NCBI GenBank assembly: GCA_016858145.1
Contig: JAEHOE010000007.1
Location: 62,001-126,000, forward strand
Source of the DNA: Edaphochlamys debaryana
Lineage: Eukaryota; Chlorophyta; Chlorophyceae; Chlamydomonadales
Length of the DNA: 64,000 nt
Direction of reading: 5' to 3'
Positions 12,404 to 23,005 of this stretch are shown here, one piece after another. The position numbers and the translations under genes were made by a program. Below the pieces are notes generated by a model. The model was given only the letters and a program-made list of their open reading frames with translations. It had not been told where the DNA came from and ran no database searches. Each line of letters begins with the position of its first letter. The first letter of the stretch is position 1.

Positions 12404-15400
12404 TCACAGCAGCTGTGACCCCACGCCCTCCTCGCGCAGCCGCCGAGCGCGAGCGCCCGCCACGAGCTCCTCCGGGTTGTACACCAGGTATCCCTGACGG
12501 TCGCGGTTGCGGTTGTAGCAGGCCCGGTCGCCCTCTTGGCAGTCTTCGCACACGCCGCAGGACTTGCGGCAGGACCCGACCTGGGCAGCAGTGAGGAGGG
12601 GAGGAAGCAGGCAGGGCAGCTTGAGATCCCCGGCAGCTTTGTTGGTGAGGTAAGGACAAATAGATGTGCCCAACTAGACTTCGCTCCATGCGCAGAAGTG
12701 CAACACGCCCCGGTGCAACCCTCCGGCCCGGAGCCGCCGCCCTCACTAGGCCATTAGTCACTGTCCTCACGCCAGTGCACGCAGCGCGTGTGGGGGATAG
12801 GTCCACGCTGCCTATCCCAGCCTCCTGAGCTGCGGCCTTGATCTCGGACTACCGTACGCGCCGTACTACGACGTGCCGTACGCACGGACACCCCTCGCGG
12901 CACTCCCCACCTGGACGTCGTAGTCGTCACTCCCCACCTGGTTCGCATCGCCCTTCATGAAGGTGGGGTTGCGCTCACACTCGCCCTTCGCCTTCCACTC
13001 GGGGCACTTGCGGTTGCGGTCCGTGCACAGGCCTGCGGGCGCAAGTGCAGGCATTTCGCATACCCGGGGGCCGGATGAAGGAGCTGGGGCAACTTGGTGC
13101 GCCTACTTCGCTGTAGGGCCGCATACCCTGCTCGGCAAACTCGTGCTCCAACTTGCTCCAACTTTGATAGCTCTCAGTCCCTGCTCTCGGGAAACGTGTT
13201 GTCTAAGCCAGCCCGCACAGCAGGTGCTTACCCGGATCGGGCTCGTTATCGTTTCGACCGAACGTCCTTGCAAACTTGTCGTACTCCTCGGGCCTGGAGG
13301 CGGGCCGAGGTTGGTGTCAACAAATGAGGTGCCGCCCGCCACGGCCTGCACTTGTGCACTGCTGCCCCTCCCTCAAGCTCGCCACATACCTGAAGGGCTC
13401 CGTGTGGACCCATACTGTCCCCGTCCATTTGACCCCTTGGAGCACCTGCAATCAGGAGGGATAGCAAGCTGCGTGAGCTCATTCACCGGCAGCATGTGCG
13501 CCGCTTTGCTGGCGGCGCAGGGTGCTACCGCGAGAGTAAGTGAGCGTACCGGTACAGAAGACGTATGGAGGGGTGCGTGAGCATACATTTACAACTCCCA
13601 GAGCCAGCCCTTCCTCTGCACCCACCGGGCAGCCCTCGTGCTCAGACATGGGGTCTTCCGTCTTGCCGTCCGGGTGGACGCTCCAGAAGAGCAGCGCGTC
13701 GCCTCGTCGGGGCTTGAACGCGACATTGCCCTGCGCGGCCAGCGGGCCTCGCTTGCGTCACAAGCATGCAGACTGGGCGCCCGGCAGCCTCCGCCTGCAG
13801 GCAGCGAAACGCGCCCCAACGCCCAACCAGCCCCAAACCGCAGGCGCACGCAGCCGCCCAGTGCGCGTTCCCCCCTTCCCACCTTGACGCAGTCCGAGAA
13901 GGGCCCGAACTTCTCCGGCATGGCGGGGTCCGCCCACTCCGTGGCCTGCGGGAAGGCCGTCTCCCCGCCCAGCTCCGGGTCCGACAGGTACAGCAGCACA
14001 GTGGCCATGCGGGGGGAGTCGTTCTCCAGGCTGTCCGTGTGCCGGTGGTAGTACTGCCCGTTGGCGTACCGCAGCACCTGCGACGGGCCCAGGCCGGCGG
14101 GGCGCACTTGGGCCGAGGCCGCTACAAGGCCTGTCCCCGCGGCCTCTGCCGCTCCGCTGCGGGCGGTACCCCAGGGCGAGTCCGGTCCAGTCGAGGCACA
14201 GCATGGCGCCGACCCCAGGCAGCCAGTAAGGGAGTGACGCCGTGCTGTGCTGTGCTGTGACCCGCCGTGCCGTGCTGCGCCGCGCTGCGCACCTGCATGT
14301 CCTCCTGGTGCGTCACGTGCGTCCGAGTCAGCAGCGCCACTCGGTCCTCCACCGCAGCGACCACCGGCGTCGCGTAGCTGAGGGGGGCGCACGCACAAGT
14401 CAGGACTATAATCAGTGGTGACCGGTGAGCAAGGGCGGTAGGGCCCCGCAAAATGCATTGTCAGCAGAGACAAAGGCCGCCCTTTGCCGCTAGGACCCCC
14501 GGGGCACCTCACCGGTTGATGAAGGTGCCGAAGCTGGTGCGGTAGTCGTCCAGAACGGAGGAGCCGTTGTCGGCAACCACCGTGGACCGACGCATGTGCA
14601 CCTGCCAGGGGAGGGAGGGGTGGGGCACCGGACCAAGGGTGACCAAGCGGCCTTGCACCCTCGGGGACCTTTGTCCGCGGCAGCTCTCGGTCAGCCCCCT
14701 CGAGTTGGTGGTACCTGGGCAGCCCCCTCGAGCTGGTGGAAGCTGGTTTAAGAGATCAAGTCCAGTTTATCGCTCACACCCGCTGCTCGTTTTGGCACAG
14801 GCAGGGCACAGCACGCTACGCTCACAGCCGGCAAGCCCGTCTTGCGGCGTGCAGCGCGCACCCGGGCATATCACAGTGTCCTCCCGCCTGCCCCCGGGAC
14901 CTGCCCCTGCGCCTCAGTGCTCGCACCTGAGCCAGGTCTGCGATGTGGAGGCACTCCTGCTCCGTCAGGAAATTGCGGATGATAAAGGCGCGAGGGCGCC
15001 AGGAGATGACCTGAACTAGCGGCTCCTGGAAGGAGGGCGGAGAGGGCAGGGCGCACGAGCATGAGGACCAGGCCCGTGCCTAGGGGAGCACTGTCATTGA
15101 GGCAGGTCGCTGATGTGAACGCTAGTAGGTGTGTGTGGGGGTCGCAGCCGTCCGGAGGGGCTGAGCAGGGGCTGATTCCAGGAGCAGGGCCACGTACCCT
15201 TGCGTAGCCTTGCGGCTTGTAGGACTCGCCCCTCCACCCGATGAGGCGTTCGTTGTCAACGCCCTCGGTTATCCCGATGGCAGAGGCCTCATGTATCCCC
15301 AGCAGGAGAGCCAGAGCTGCGAACAGGAGGGAGGGCACGGCGCCTGTCCGGGGGCCTGACAGGAGGGAGGGCACGGCGCCTGTCCGGGGGCCTGACCAGC

Positions 15401-15542
15401 GGGCGGGCACCCCGTGCGTGTGACCCAGCCTTCGGTCGGGCGAGGGCGGACCCGCACACGCAGACCCAGCTCGAGGTTCCCTGAGCGCACCTAAAGCGCC
15501 AGCAGCGCCTCTACTTGCGGAGCGAGAGCCCCGAGAGGCCAT
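12404..15542 (-). CDS. P4H: Prolyl 4-hydroxylase, secreted, with C-terminal ShKT domain (tandem copy 2)
   Basis: Paralogue of the gene at 7702-11344, same reaction. Exons (minus): 15542-15491, 15316-15198, 15025-14927, 14601-14513, 14377-14293, 14077-13883, 13730-13626, 13445-13390, 13293-13232, 13032-12938, 12580-12404; 377 aa. With intron 1 removed the N-terminus is a good signal peptide ([16 protein letters not shown]). Catalytic landmarks: [12 protein letters not shown] (HxD), SEHEGCPV (distal His), QGVKWTGT (Lys). The ShKT module is complete: [17 protein letters not shown], then CRKSCGVC. Compared with copy 1, two introns are absent (after NFLTEQ and after LDDYR), and every splice donor is GT. 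The 195-, 105-, 85- and 56-nt exons have exactly the same length in both copies, and the 195- and 105-nt exons are almost identical in sequence. Confidence 0.92.
15325..15396. repeat. Perfect 36-bp tandem duplication in P4H copy 2 intron 1
   Basis: Two adjacent copies of a 36-bp unit starting aggagggagggcacggcgcc. It lies within an intron whose length (174 nt) is a multiple of three and which is open in the coding frame. Confidence 0.85.
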
Positions 15543-15974
15543 CGTCCGGGACCGAGCTCTGTTTTCAGCTTGGGTTCGCCACTCGCTGGAGTGTTGTGTG
15601 ATTTGGCTACGCAGACTGGAACTAGCAAGCCTAGTGCGCCCAACTCGTTGCTACCGCGCGGTGCAGAAGGGCGTTGCTTCCGACCGTGGTGTGGGAAAGC
15701 CGGCTTACGGCGTGGGCGCAAGTACGTACGGTATGTGTATAGCAGCAGCGTTGTGTTGACAGTCAGCGGCGGGTGCTGCTCCTGTCTGTGGGGATTGTCG
15801 AGTGCAATGGATGCAAGCGTGGTTGGGAACAGCTTCTCAAAACAGTCGCGGAACGTACGCACTACACGCTGTGCAGCTGCTCAAGCTCTAGCTGCTGGGC
15901 TGCATCCCGACACCTGCATGCGCACGCCCATTGACATGCATCAGAGCGCGTAGGCCCCACCCCCGCGCAACGGT
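15543..15974. promoter_or_regulatory. Divergent upstream region shared by P4H copy 2 and FPG
   Basis: The 432 bp between the start codons of P4H copy 2 (minus) and FPG (plus) must carry both promoters. No canonical element was recognised. Confidence 0.45.
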
Positions 15975-18900
15975 ATGCCTGAGCTGCCAGAGGTCAGTGG
16001 GGTGGAACTGCTCCGTGGTACCTGGGGCCCACCCCAAACTGCACCCGGAAGATCTCTGCCGCGCGCCATCTCCCATTTTGGCACCTGTAGGTCGAGGCCG
16101 CGCGCAGGCTGCTGGAGACGGCATGCCGCGGCAAGCGCATCGAGTCCGTGGTGGTCGCGGATGACGACAGTGAGGCGGGGCCGAAGGGCAGGGAAGGGTT
16201 TGAACCGGAGACACGACGTGGCCGTGTCCACGCCACGTGGGGAGGTGGGCAGGCCAACGAGCCAGGCCCTCTCGCTGAGCTGTGGCTGCAACCCTGGAAC
16301 AAGGGGTTACGAGCCTCCAGCTGTACCAAGGCTTTGGCAGACGTCGCGTCCTATACTCAGCTGGCCACCAGATACTAAGCCTGGGCGCCCCCTCCAGCCT
16401 CACCAGTCCCCATGGCGGCTGCTCACCGTCGTTTTCCTCGTCAACCCCTCCCCTCCCCCTCCGCATCCACCCCTGACCCCTCCGCGCAGAGGTGTTTGCC
16501 AACTGCACCCCCGAGGAGATGCGTGCGGCACTCCAGGGCCGCACGCTGCTGGGCACGGGGCGCAAGGGCAAGTACTTCTGGCTGAAGCTGGACGGCGAGG
16601 GCCCGTCCGTGCTCATGCACTTCGGTGGGCGGGGGCGGGTCGGGGCGGGTCGGGGCGGGGTGGGGTGGGGCGGGGTGGGGCGGGGCTGCGGGAGGATTGT
16701 GTGGGACGGGCGGTGCCAGGGGCGGATGGCGGTTTCAGGTGCGGAGATTCCTAGCCATGCATGTGGCCGTGTGAGAAGGGAGGCGGTGTGGGCCTCTGGG
16801 TGAGCTGTGGCCGCAGGCGGTCGGCAGCGTGCGGCCCCTGCCCCTGGCGTCGGCTTGAGCGCAACGCCCCTGCCCACCCTGTATCTCATTTCGTGTCCGT
16901 CTCCACCGTCGATCCCCTCGCAGGGATGACGGGCGGCATCGTGGTGCGGAAAGTGGGCGTGACCAAGTACAAGCGGTGAGGGGCGGTTTTCGAAGACGTG
17001 CAGCTGCAGCTGCCCATACGGAAGGCCTCCCGTCTTCGCGCGTCACAGCCTGCCTGCTACCTCGGCGCACAGCTGCTCTACCCGGAAGGCCCCGGTCACG
17101 GTTTCCTTGTCGCATCCACCCGCCCCGGGCTGCGCTGATCCTCTTGGCCGCCCCTGGCGCCCTCTCCCCCCTCCCAGGGCGCACATGGAGGCGGACCCAG
17201 ACGAGTGGCCCCCCCGCTTCACCAAGCTGGAGCTGGGCCTCGAGGGCGGGGGGCAGCTGGCGTACGTGGACTCGCGCAGGTGGGGGCGGGGGGAGCGGGG
17301 AGCAGGGGAGATGCCCGGGGCGCGGGGGAGCGGGGAGCAAGGGAGACGGCCGGGGGGGCGGGGTGAGCAACCGCGGGGGCTGGCGGCAGGGGCGTCCGGG
17401 CCGTGGAGCTGGGGGCAGGGGCAGGGGTCAAGACAGAGAAGCGGTCACGGGAGCGGACTTGGGTATGGGCGTGTGGCGTAGGGGACCAACTCGCGATCTT
17501 GCAGCCCTGTTGTTCCCGGAGGGGTCCCAAGCAAACGCACCTCGAAGAACCGCCGGCGACACGCCCCTCAGCACAGCCAGCGGTGGGGCGCCGGGGACAG
17601 GCACCCGTTGAGGGCGGCCCAGATCATTGTCAGGAAACCTACCGTGATGCCGAGCTGCCCGTCTGCACCTGTTCCTGAGTCGCTGTCATCTGCCCAGGGG
17701 CACGCCCTAGGGGAGAGGACTGCAGGCTGGGCCTCCTTTGAAGCGGCTGTGTGCTTTGGGGGCTTAGTGGGAAGGCGGTCAAGAACCAGTAAACCGGTAC
17801 CCAACCGTTCCGACGTACGGTATGCGCATCGAGCGTGTAGGCCCTTAAGATCCGGGCTCGAGGCGCTGCAGTAAGTAGGGCTACGGCTCACGCCAGCATG
17901 GGTGTGTGCGTGTTGCCCCGGGCCTGAGCTGCATGTGCCGAGGGACGGCGGAGCCCATGGCGTGGGGCAGTAGCGCTCCAACGCATGGGTTCGCGCGTGG
18001 GCAGCCTCCGCCTTTGCAGCGTGGCGCTGAGCGGGCCTTGGCGCGGGTCGGGGGAGGGCTGGAGGCGGCAGCTGCTGACGGGTTGGAGGGCGGCAGCGCG
18101 CGACGCGCGAGGGGCGGAGGGGCCAGGCAGCGGCAGCCGAGCTCCTCGAGCCCGGCGACTGGCGCCGGAGCGGCAGGCCTGCGAGCTGCTGGCTGGACCC
18201 CTCTGGGGGCAGGGCTGCGCAAGGCTTGGCCGGCGAGCGCGCTGCGCGTGGCTGCTCCGCGTGCCGGGCACCTTCACGCACGCATCGCAGCACGATGGCG
18301 TCCCCCTGTGTCTCGTTGGCCGGTTTTGCACGGTACTAGTAAACCCAGAATGCCCCCTCCATCATGGCCTTCCCGAGAATCCTCGGGTAACAGCTCCTAT
18401 AGCTCAGCAGGTAGAGCGTGCGGCTGTTAACCGCAAGGTCTACAGTTCAATCCTGTATGGGAGCGTCTTGGGCGAAAGCCTCACGCGTCTTTTTCGGCGG
18501 CCAGGCTGATCGCCCTCAGCGTTTTTGCGCTGCCGGCTATGGCGTTGCATCGGATCCCAACACAAGCTGCTCCCTGGGGGCGAGGGTGCAGTGTGAGAAT
18601 GCCTGGACGCCCGCAGGGCATGTCGTCCGCCATGTCGGCATGGCACACGGCACGGGATACCGGTATTCGCCACGGCTCACGCACCATAGATGCCGCGAGG
18701 CTCTTCGGACGGGACAGCAGCCTGACGTCATCGAAAAAGTGACAACTGGCGAAGAGGGCCCGTGGAGGCAAGGATGGCTGCCATCCTGTCCGTCCAAAGT
18801 CAACCGCACGCCCCGGCATATTCTCAGTCGCACCTGGTCACCAGCCCCCATTGATGACCCGCAGGTTTGGCCGCATCAAGCTGCAAGCGGACCCGCCCTC

Positions 18901-21220
18901 CGAGGACCCCATCTGCCGCCTGGGCTTCGACGTCTTGGACGAACTCCCCGCGCCCCCCGACTTCGCAGCGGCCGTACGCAAGCGGGTGGCACGGGCGCCG
19001 GCCCTCAAGATCAAGGCGCTCTTGCTCGAGCAGGTGGGGGCGGGTCCGGGACAGGGCCGCAGGCAGATACAGTTATGGGGAGGCCTGCCAGCCCCAGCTG
19101 GCCCCACCCCGCATCCAGCCTCAAGCGCGGCGCTGCCAATAGCAGGTAGCTCTGTGGGGCCCCAGCGAGGCGCCGGCGCACCTTGGGCCGGGGCGTGCGT
19201 TTCTTGGCTCGAACTTCACAGGCGCACCCCACGCAGCCATATAGAGTCACTTAGAGCAGCTCATCAGGGCACGTCTGGGCTGGACGTGAGGAGCGCCTGG
19301 ACCCTCCGCCCCGCTGTTCGCAGGAGTTCTGCAGCGGCATCGGCAACTGGATCGGGGACGAGGTGCTCTACCAGGTGCGTGGGGCCCCGACTGTCCACAG
19401 CCTCTCTGCGCTGCCTTTACGCTCGGGGCGGAATGGCTGGTTACCCAACCTCGGCCCAGCGCCCTGGCCCCAGCCCCTGCTTTCCACACATACACACACA
19501 CAAGCATCTCAACACACCCCTACGTCACTCGTCCCCTGCCCGCAGGCACGCATCCACCCGGAGCACACCGCCACCAGCCTCAGCGACGAGGCCCTGCACA
19601 AGCTGCACGCCACAATCAAGAGGTGGGCCCTCCAGTCTTTCCTCTGACCTTAGGCCGGCCCTACGAAGCTACAGCCTTTGAACCCCGGGCCCTATCGGCT
19701 TCCGCTCCACACAACCTACCTCAGAAGCCTTGCTCTCAGGCTGGCTCCGTGAACCTGAGCATACGCTCGCGGGACCCTATCTCTTTGCTCCAAGCCAACT
19801 CACTCCCCAGTCTTCGTTGGCTTCCTGTCCCTTGCCGATGCCCTCTGTTCGCAGCGTGGTGGGCCTGGCGGTGGACGTGGAGGCAGACTACCACCAGTTC
19901 CCCCGGGACTGGCTCTTCCACTACCGGTAGGTGGGCAGCACAGGCCGCGTGGTGTGCTCTGCAGCGTGGACGGATGTCCACGTGTTCGACACAGGCAGGG
20001 GATCCCGGCTATTCAGGCTATCTGTCCTAACCCCCGTACTGCCTTGTGTCTGACCTTACAACCCGCTGATGTCGTCCACAGGTGGACCAACAAAAAGGCC
20101 AGCTCGATTGGCGGCAAGCAGATCAAGTTTGTGACCGTGGGGTCGCGGACGTCGGCGTTCGTGCCGGCCCTGCAGAAGCTGGGCGGCGGCGGAGGCGGAG
20201 ACAAGGCTCAGCGCAGCGGGTGGGTGGTGGAGTGTGCTGACAGAGCAGTGTGCGGCGGACTGTTGCTAGATGCTAGCCACGCTGCTGCATTTTGAGAGGG
20301 TGGAGCAGGCAGCCTGTGATGACCATGCTTTGGCCGTGCAATTTGCAGGCGCAAGGGCGGGTCTGACGAGGAGGAGGACGCGTCTGACGACGCAGAAGGT
20401 GGACCCGGGCTCATGGGGGCGGCGGGCGGGCGGGTGGGGCCGTGCTGGGCCCGGCCCGTGGCCCTCCGCACGCCGGCTGGGTTACGGCAGGCAGCGCCGG
20501 GGTTGGTACCAAGCGCCTTGGGGCACCAGTGCCGGCTCCTTGCAGCGGGTCGGGCCTTCCTTGGCCCTCCCGTCCGAAGCGTGCGGGGCTCTGTCAGCCT
20601 GGCTTTGCGACGTCTCTGAGGCGCCTCGACCAGTATTGCGGGCGCCTGCTGCAGGAAACGCCAGCGAGGAGGAGGAGGAGGAGGAGGAGGAGCAGGAGCC
20701 GCCCAAGCGGGGCCGGGGCAAGGCTGCTGGCGGCGGCTCAGGGGCAGCACGTAAGCAACCGGCAAGGAAGCGGGCCAAGAAGGAGGTGGACGAGGAGGAG
20801 GAAGAAGAGGAGGAGGAGGAGGAGCAGGAGCCGCCGCCCAAGACCCGGCGCGGGAAAGCCACTGGCAGAGGCTCGGCGGCAGCACGGAAGCAGCCTGCGA
20901 GGAAGCAGCCTGCGAGCAAGAGGGCTAAGAAGGGGGAGGCGCAGCAGGAGGAGGAGGAGGAAGAGGAGGGGGAGGAGGAGCAAGAGCAAGAGCCGCCGCC
21001 CAAGGGCCGTCGTGGCAAGGCCGCTGGCGGCGGCACGGGAGCAACACGTAAGCAGCCGACTAGGCAGCGGGCCAGGGCGAAGCAGACGAAGAAGGGAGAG
21101 GAGGAAGAGGAGGAAGCGGAGGAGGAGCGGAGCGCTGGTAGCGGTGGACGGCCAAAGCGCGGCGCCAAGGCAGCTGCAGCCACAGCCACACGGCCCAGGG
21201 GGAGAAGCGTGAAGTCTTGA
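15975..21220 (+). CDS. FPG1: Formamidopyrimidine-DNA glycosylase (plant-type FPG/MutM) with long repeated acidic/basic tail
   Basis: Bifunctional base-excision-repair glycosylase/AP lyase for oxidised purines. Exons: 15975-15992, 16091-16169, 16490-16624, 16924-16975, 17178-17279, 18865-19033, 19324-19374, 19546-19622, 19855-19926, 20082-20219, 20349-20398, 20655-21220; 502 aa. The start is fixed by MPELPEVEAARR (catalytic Pro2/Glu3). Other landmarks: Lys in GRKGKYFWLKL, HFGMTGG, the H2TH helix GIGNWIGDEVLYQARIHPEH, and KQIKFVTVGSRTSAFVP where bacterial enzymes have a zinc finger; no zinc cysteines, as in plant FPG. The last 190 residues hold three tandem modules of about 40 residues, each a Glu run, then EQEPP, then an Arg/Lys/Gly-rich stretch. 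Intron 5 (1,585 nt) is by far the longest and contains a tRNA gene. Confidence 0.94.
16625..16695 (+). repeat. G-rich simple sequence at start of FPG intron 3
   Basis: Runs of gggcgggtcggggcggg with several G3-G4 tracts follow the exon 3 donor directly. G-quadruplex formation on the coding strand is possible; this is inference. Confidence 0.5.
18393..18465 (+). tRNA. trnN-GUU: tRNA-Asn (GUU), copy inside FPG intron 5
   Basis: A 73-nt cloverleaf: acceptor GCTCCTA pairs with TGGGAGC (one U-G pair), D arm GCTC/GAGC, anticodon stem TGCGG/CCGCA around loop CTGTTAA (anticodon GTT), T arm TACAG/CTGTA with loop TTCAATC. No intron. A TTTTT pol III terminator follows at 18490-18494. It lies on the same strand as the host gene. 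Confidence 0.95.
18490..18494 (+). terminator. Pol III T5 terminator of tRNA-Asn
   Basis: Run of five T, 25 nt after the discriminator base of the tRNA at 18393-18465. Confidence 0.7.
20691..21190 (+). repeat. In-frame triplicated module encoding the FPG tail
   Basis: GAG-rich tracts followed by gagcaggagccgcc-type blocks start near 20691, 20821 and 20980. Each encodes poly-Glu, EQEPP and an (R/K)xRRGKA-G-rich basic segment. The reading frame is kept throughout. Confidence 0.8.
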
Positions 21221-21586
21221 GGACGGCAGACCACGAGGGCAGACCCGGGCTTCGGAAGTTGGAAAACGCGGTGGTCAATGGAGGGCGCCGTTTGTCGTAC
21301 GCATCGGGCTGTACGGGTACAGTGGCGGTGGACGTGAGGGCAGGCTAGGTCAGAGCGTAAGTCCCGCATTAGATGGGGCGGGGCAAACTTCAGGCGAGGC
21401 GAGACGGGGATTTGACCCTGATCTGGGTGAGACGGGGATCTGACCCAAGCGAGCCGCCCCCATTCGGTTTTGGCAGGGCCGGGACTGACGGACGGCTAAG
21501 GTGCTTCAAATAGCTGTGACGCGGTTCTGAGGCATGAGAGGAAAGCTCAGGCTCGGGCCAAGGGCCCTAGCTAAGCCACTAAGGGC
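21221..21586. other. 3' flank of FPG
   Basis: No gene seen. It has a short direct repeat gagacggggatttgaccc / gagacggggatctgaccc (about 21401-21450). Confidence 0.6.
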
Positions 21587-21662
21587 CCGATAGGGCCCGG
21601 CATACGAAGGCTTTAGCTCCGTGGGGCCGGCCTAAGGTCAGAGGTAAGGGTGACGGGCCCAC

Positions 21663-22539
21663 CTCTTGATTGTGGCGTGCGGCTTGTGCAGGGCCTCGTC
21701 GCTGAGCCGGTGTGTTCAGGCTTCAGGGTGGATGCCTGCCTGCGGGCAGGGCGCGAGCGACGCGCATGTGTGTTATAGGATGCGTAGGGTGAGCGCGTGA
21801 TACGTATAAGTGCAGTTGTGAGCAGACAGGCCGCGGGGAAGAAGCCCCAGGCAAACCCGAAACCCCGAAGCATGTGTGTGTGTGGTGAGCACGAGCTACG
21901 GGCCAGGGCGCTGGGCCAAGGTTGGGTAACCAGCCATTCCGCCCCGAGCGTAACGGCAGTGCAGAGAGGCTGTGGACAGCCGGGGCCCCACGCACCTGGT
22001 AGAGCACCTCGTCCCCGATCCAGTTGCCGATGCCGCTGCAGAACTCCTGCGAACAGCGGGGCGGAGGGTCCAGGCGCTCCTCACGTCTAGCCCAGACGTA
22101 CCCTGATGAGCTGCTCTACATGACGCTGTATGGCTGCGTGGGGTGCGACTGTGAAGTTTGAGCCAAGAAACGCACGCCCCGGCGCGTCGTTGGGGCCCCA
22201 GAGGGCTACCTGCTACTGGCGGCGCCTCACTTGAGGCTGCCAGGCTGGACGCGGGTTGGGGCTGGCAGGACCAGGCCCGCAGGCCGCAACGGAAGTGTGC
22301 TCGCCTTCCCTCCTTTCCTCCCTCCCCATAACTGCATCTGCCTGCAGCCCTGTCCCGTACCCGCCCCCACCTGCTCGAGCAAGAGCGCCTTGATCTTGAG
22401 GGCCGGCGCCCGTGCCACCCGCTTGCGTACGGCCGCTGCGAACTGGGGGGGCGCGGGGAGCTCGTCCAGGACGTCGAAGCCCAGGCGGCAGATGGGGTCC
22501 TCGGAGGGCGGGTCCGCTTGCAGCTTGATGCGGCCAAAC
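21663..22539 (-). pseudogene. FPG pseudogene fragment (exons 6-8 only)
   Basis: Inverted copy of part of FPG. Exon 6 copy 22539-22371 keeps the 169-nt length, splice sites and frame, with one visible substitution (PPQFAAAV for PPDFAAAV). Exon 7 copy 22046-21996 is also intact (GIGNWIGDEVLYQ). The exon 8 copy near 21740-21663 is rearranged so that IHPEHTATSL is lost. Exons 1-5 and 9-12 have no counterpart, so the Pro2 nucleophile and DNA-binding C-terminus are missing and no functional enzyme can be made. Confidence 0.9.
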
Positions 22540-22903
22540 CTGCGGGTCATCAATGGGGGCTGGTGACCAGGTGCGACTGAGATTATGCCGGGGCGTGCGG
22601 TTGACTTTGGACGGACAGGATGGCAGCCATCCTTGCCTCCACGGGCCCTCTTCGCCAGTTGTCACTTTATCGATGACGTCAGGCTGCTGTCCCGTCCGAA
22701 GAGCCTCGCGGCATCTATGGTGCTTGAGCCTTGGCGGATATCCCGTGCCGTGTGCCATGCCGACATGGCGGACGACATGCCCTGCGGGCGTCCAGGCATT
22801 CTCACACTGCACCCTCGCCCCCAGGGAGCAGCTTGTGTTGGGATCCGATGCAACGCCATAGCCGGCAGCGCAAAAACGCTGAGGGCGATCAGCCTGGCCG
22901 CCG

Positions 22904-22908
22904 AAAAA
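22904..22908 (-). terminator. Pol III T5 terminator of second tRNA-Asn
   Basis: AAAAA on the plus strand (TTTTT on the tRNA strand), 24-25 nt beyond the 3' end of the tRNA at 22933-23005. Confidence 0.7.
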
Positions 22909-22932
22909 GACGCGTGAGGCTTTCGCCCAAGA

Positions 22933-23005
22933 CGCTCCCATACAGGATTGAACTGTAGACCTTGCGGTTAACAGCCGCACGCTCTACCTGCTGAGCTATA
23001 GGAGC
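22933..23005 (-). tRNA. trnN-GUU: tRNA-Asn (GUU), second copy in arm B
   Basis: Same 73-nt sequence as 18393-18465 on the opposite strand, with all stems intact and anticodon GTT. Flanks match arm A on both sides, so it was copied with the segment rather than inserted on its own. Confidence 0.95.

Larger units (their letters stand above)
17580..19698 (+). repeat. Arm A of a 2.1-kb inverted duplication
   Basis: Spans FPG intron 5, the tRNA-Asn gene and FPG exons 6-8. Its reverse complement recurs at 21587-23881. Matching is nearly exact from about 17960 to 19480, including introns and both sides of the tRNA, and fades outwards. The inner limit is set by the shared gggccctatcgg at 19687-19698; the outer limit by gcgccggggac near 17590. 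Confidence 0.9.

Noticed and set aside
15198..15542. P4H copy 2 first exon read straight through as one exon
   Set aside because: The frame is open, but splicing 15317-15490 joins a Ser/Arg start directly to the hydrophobic core and gives a proper signal peptide. Kept as an alternative in findings.
21663..22539. A second functional FPG gene on the minus strand
   Set aside because: Only exons 6-8 are present, exon 8 is rearranged, and no start or C-terminal exons exist nearby.
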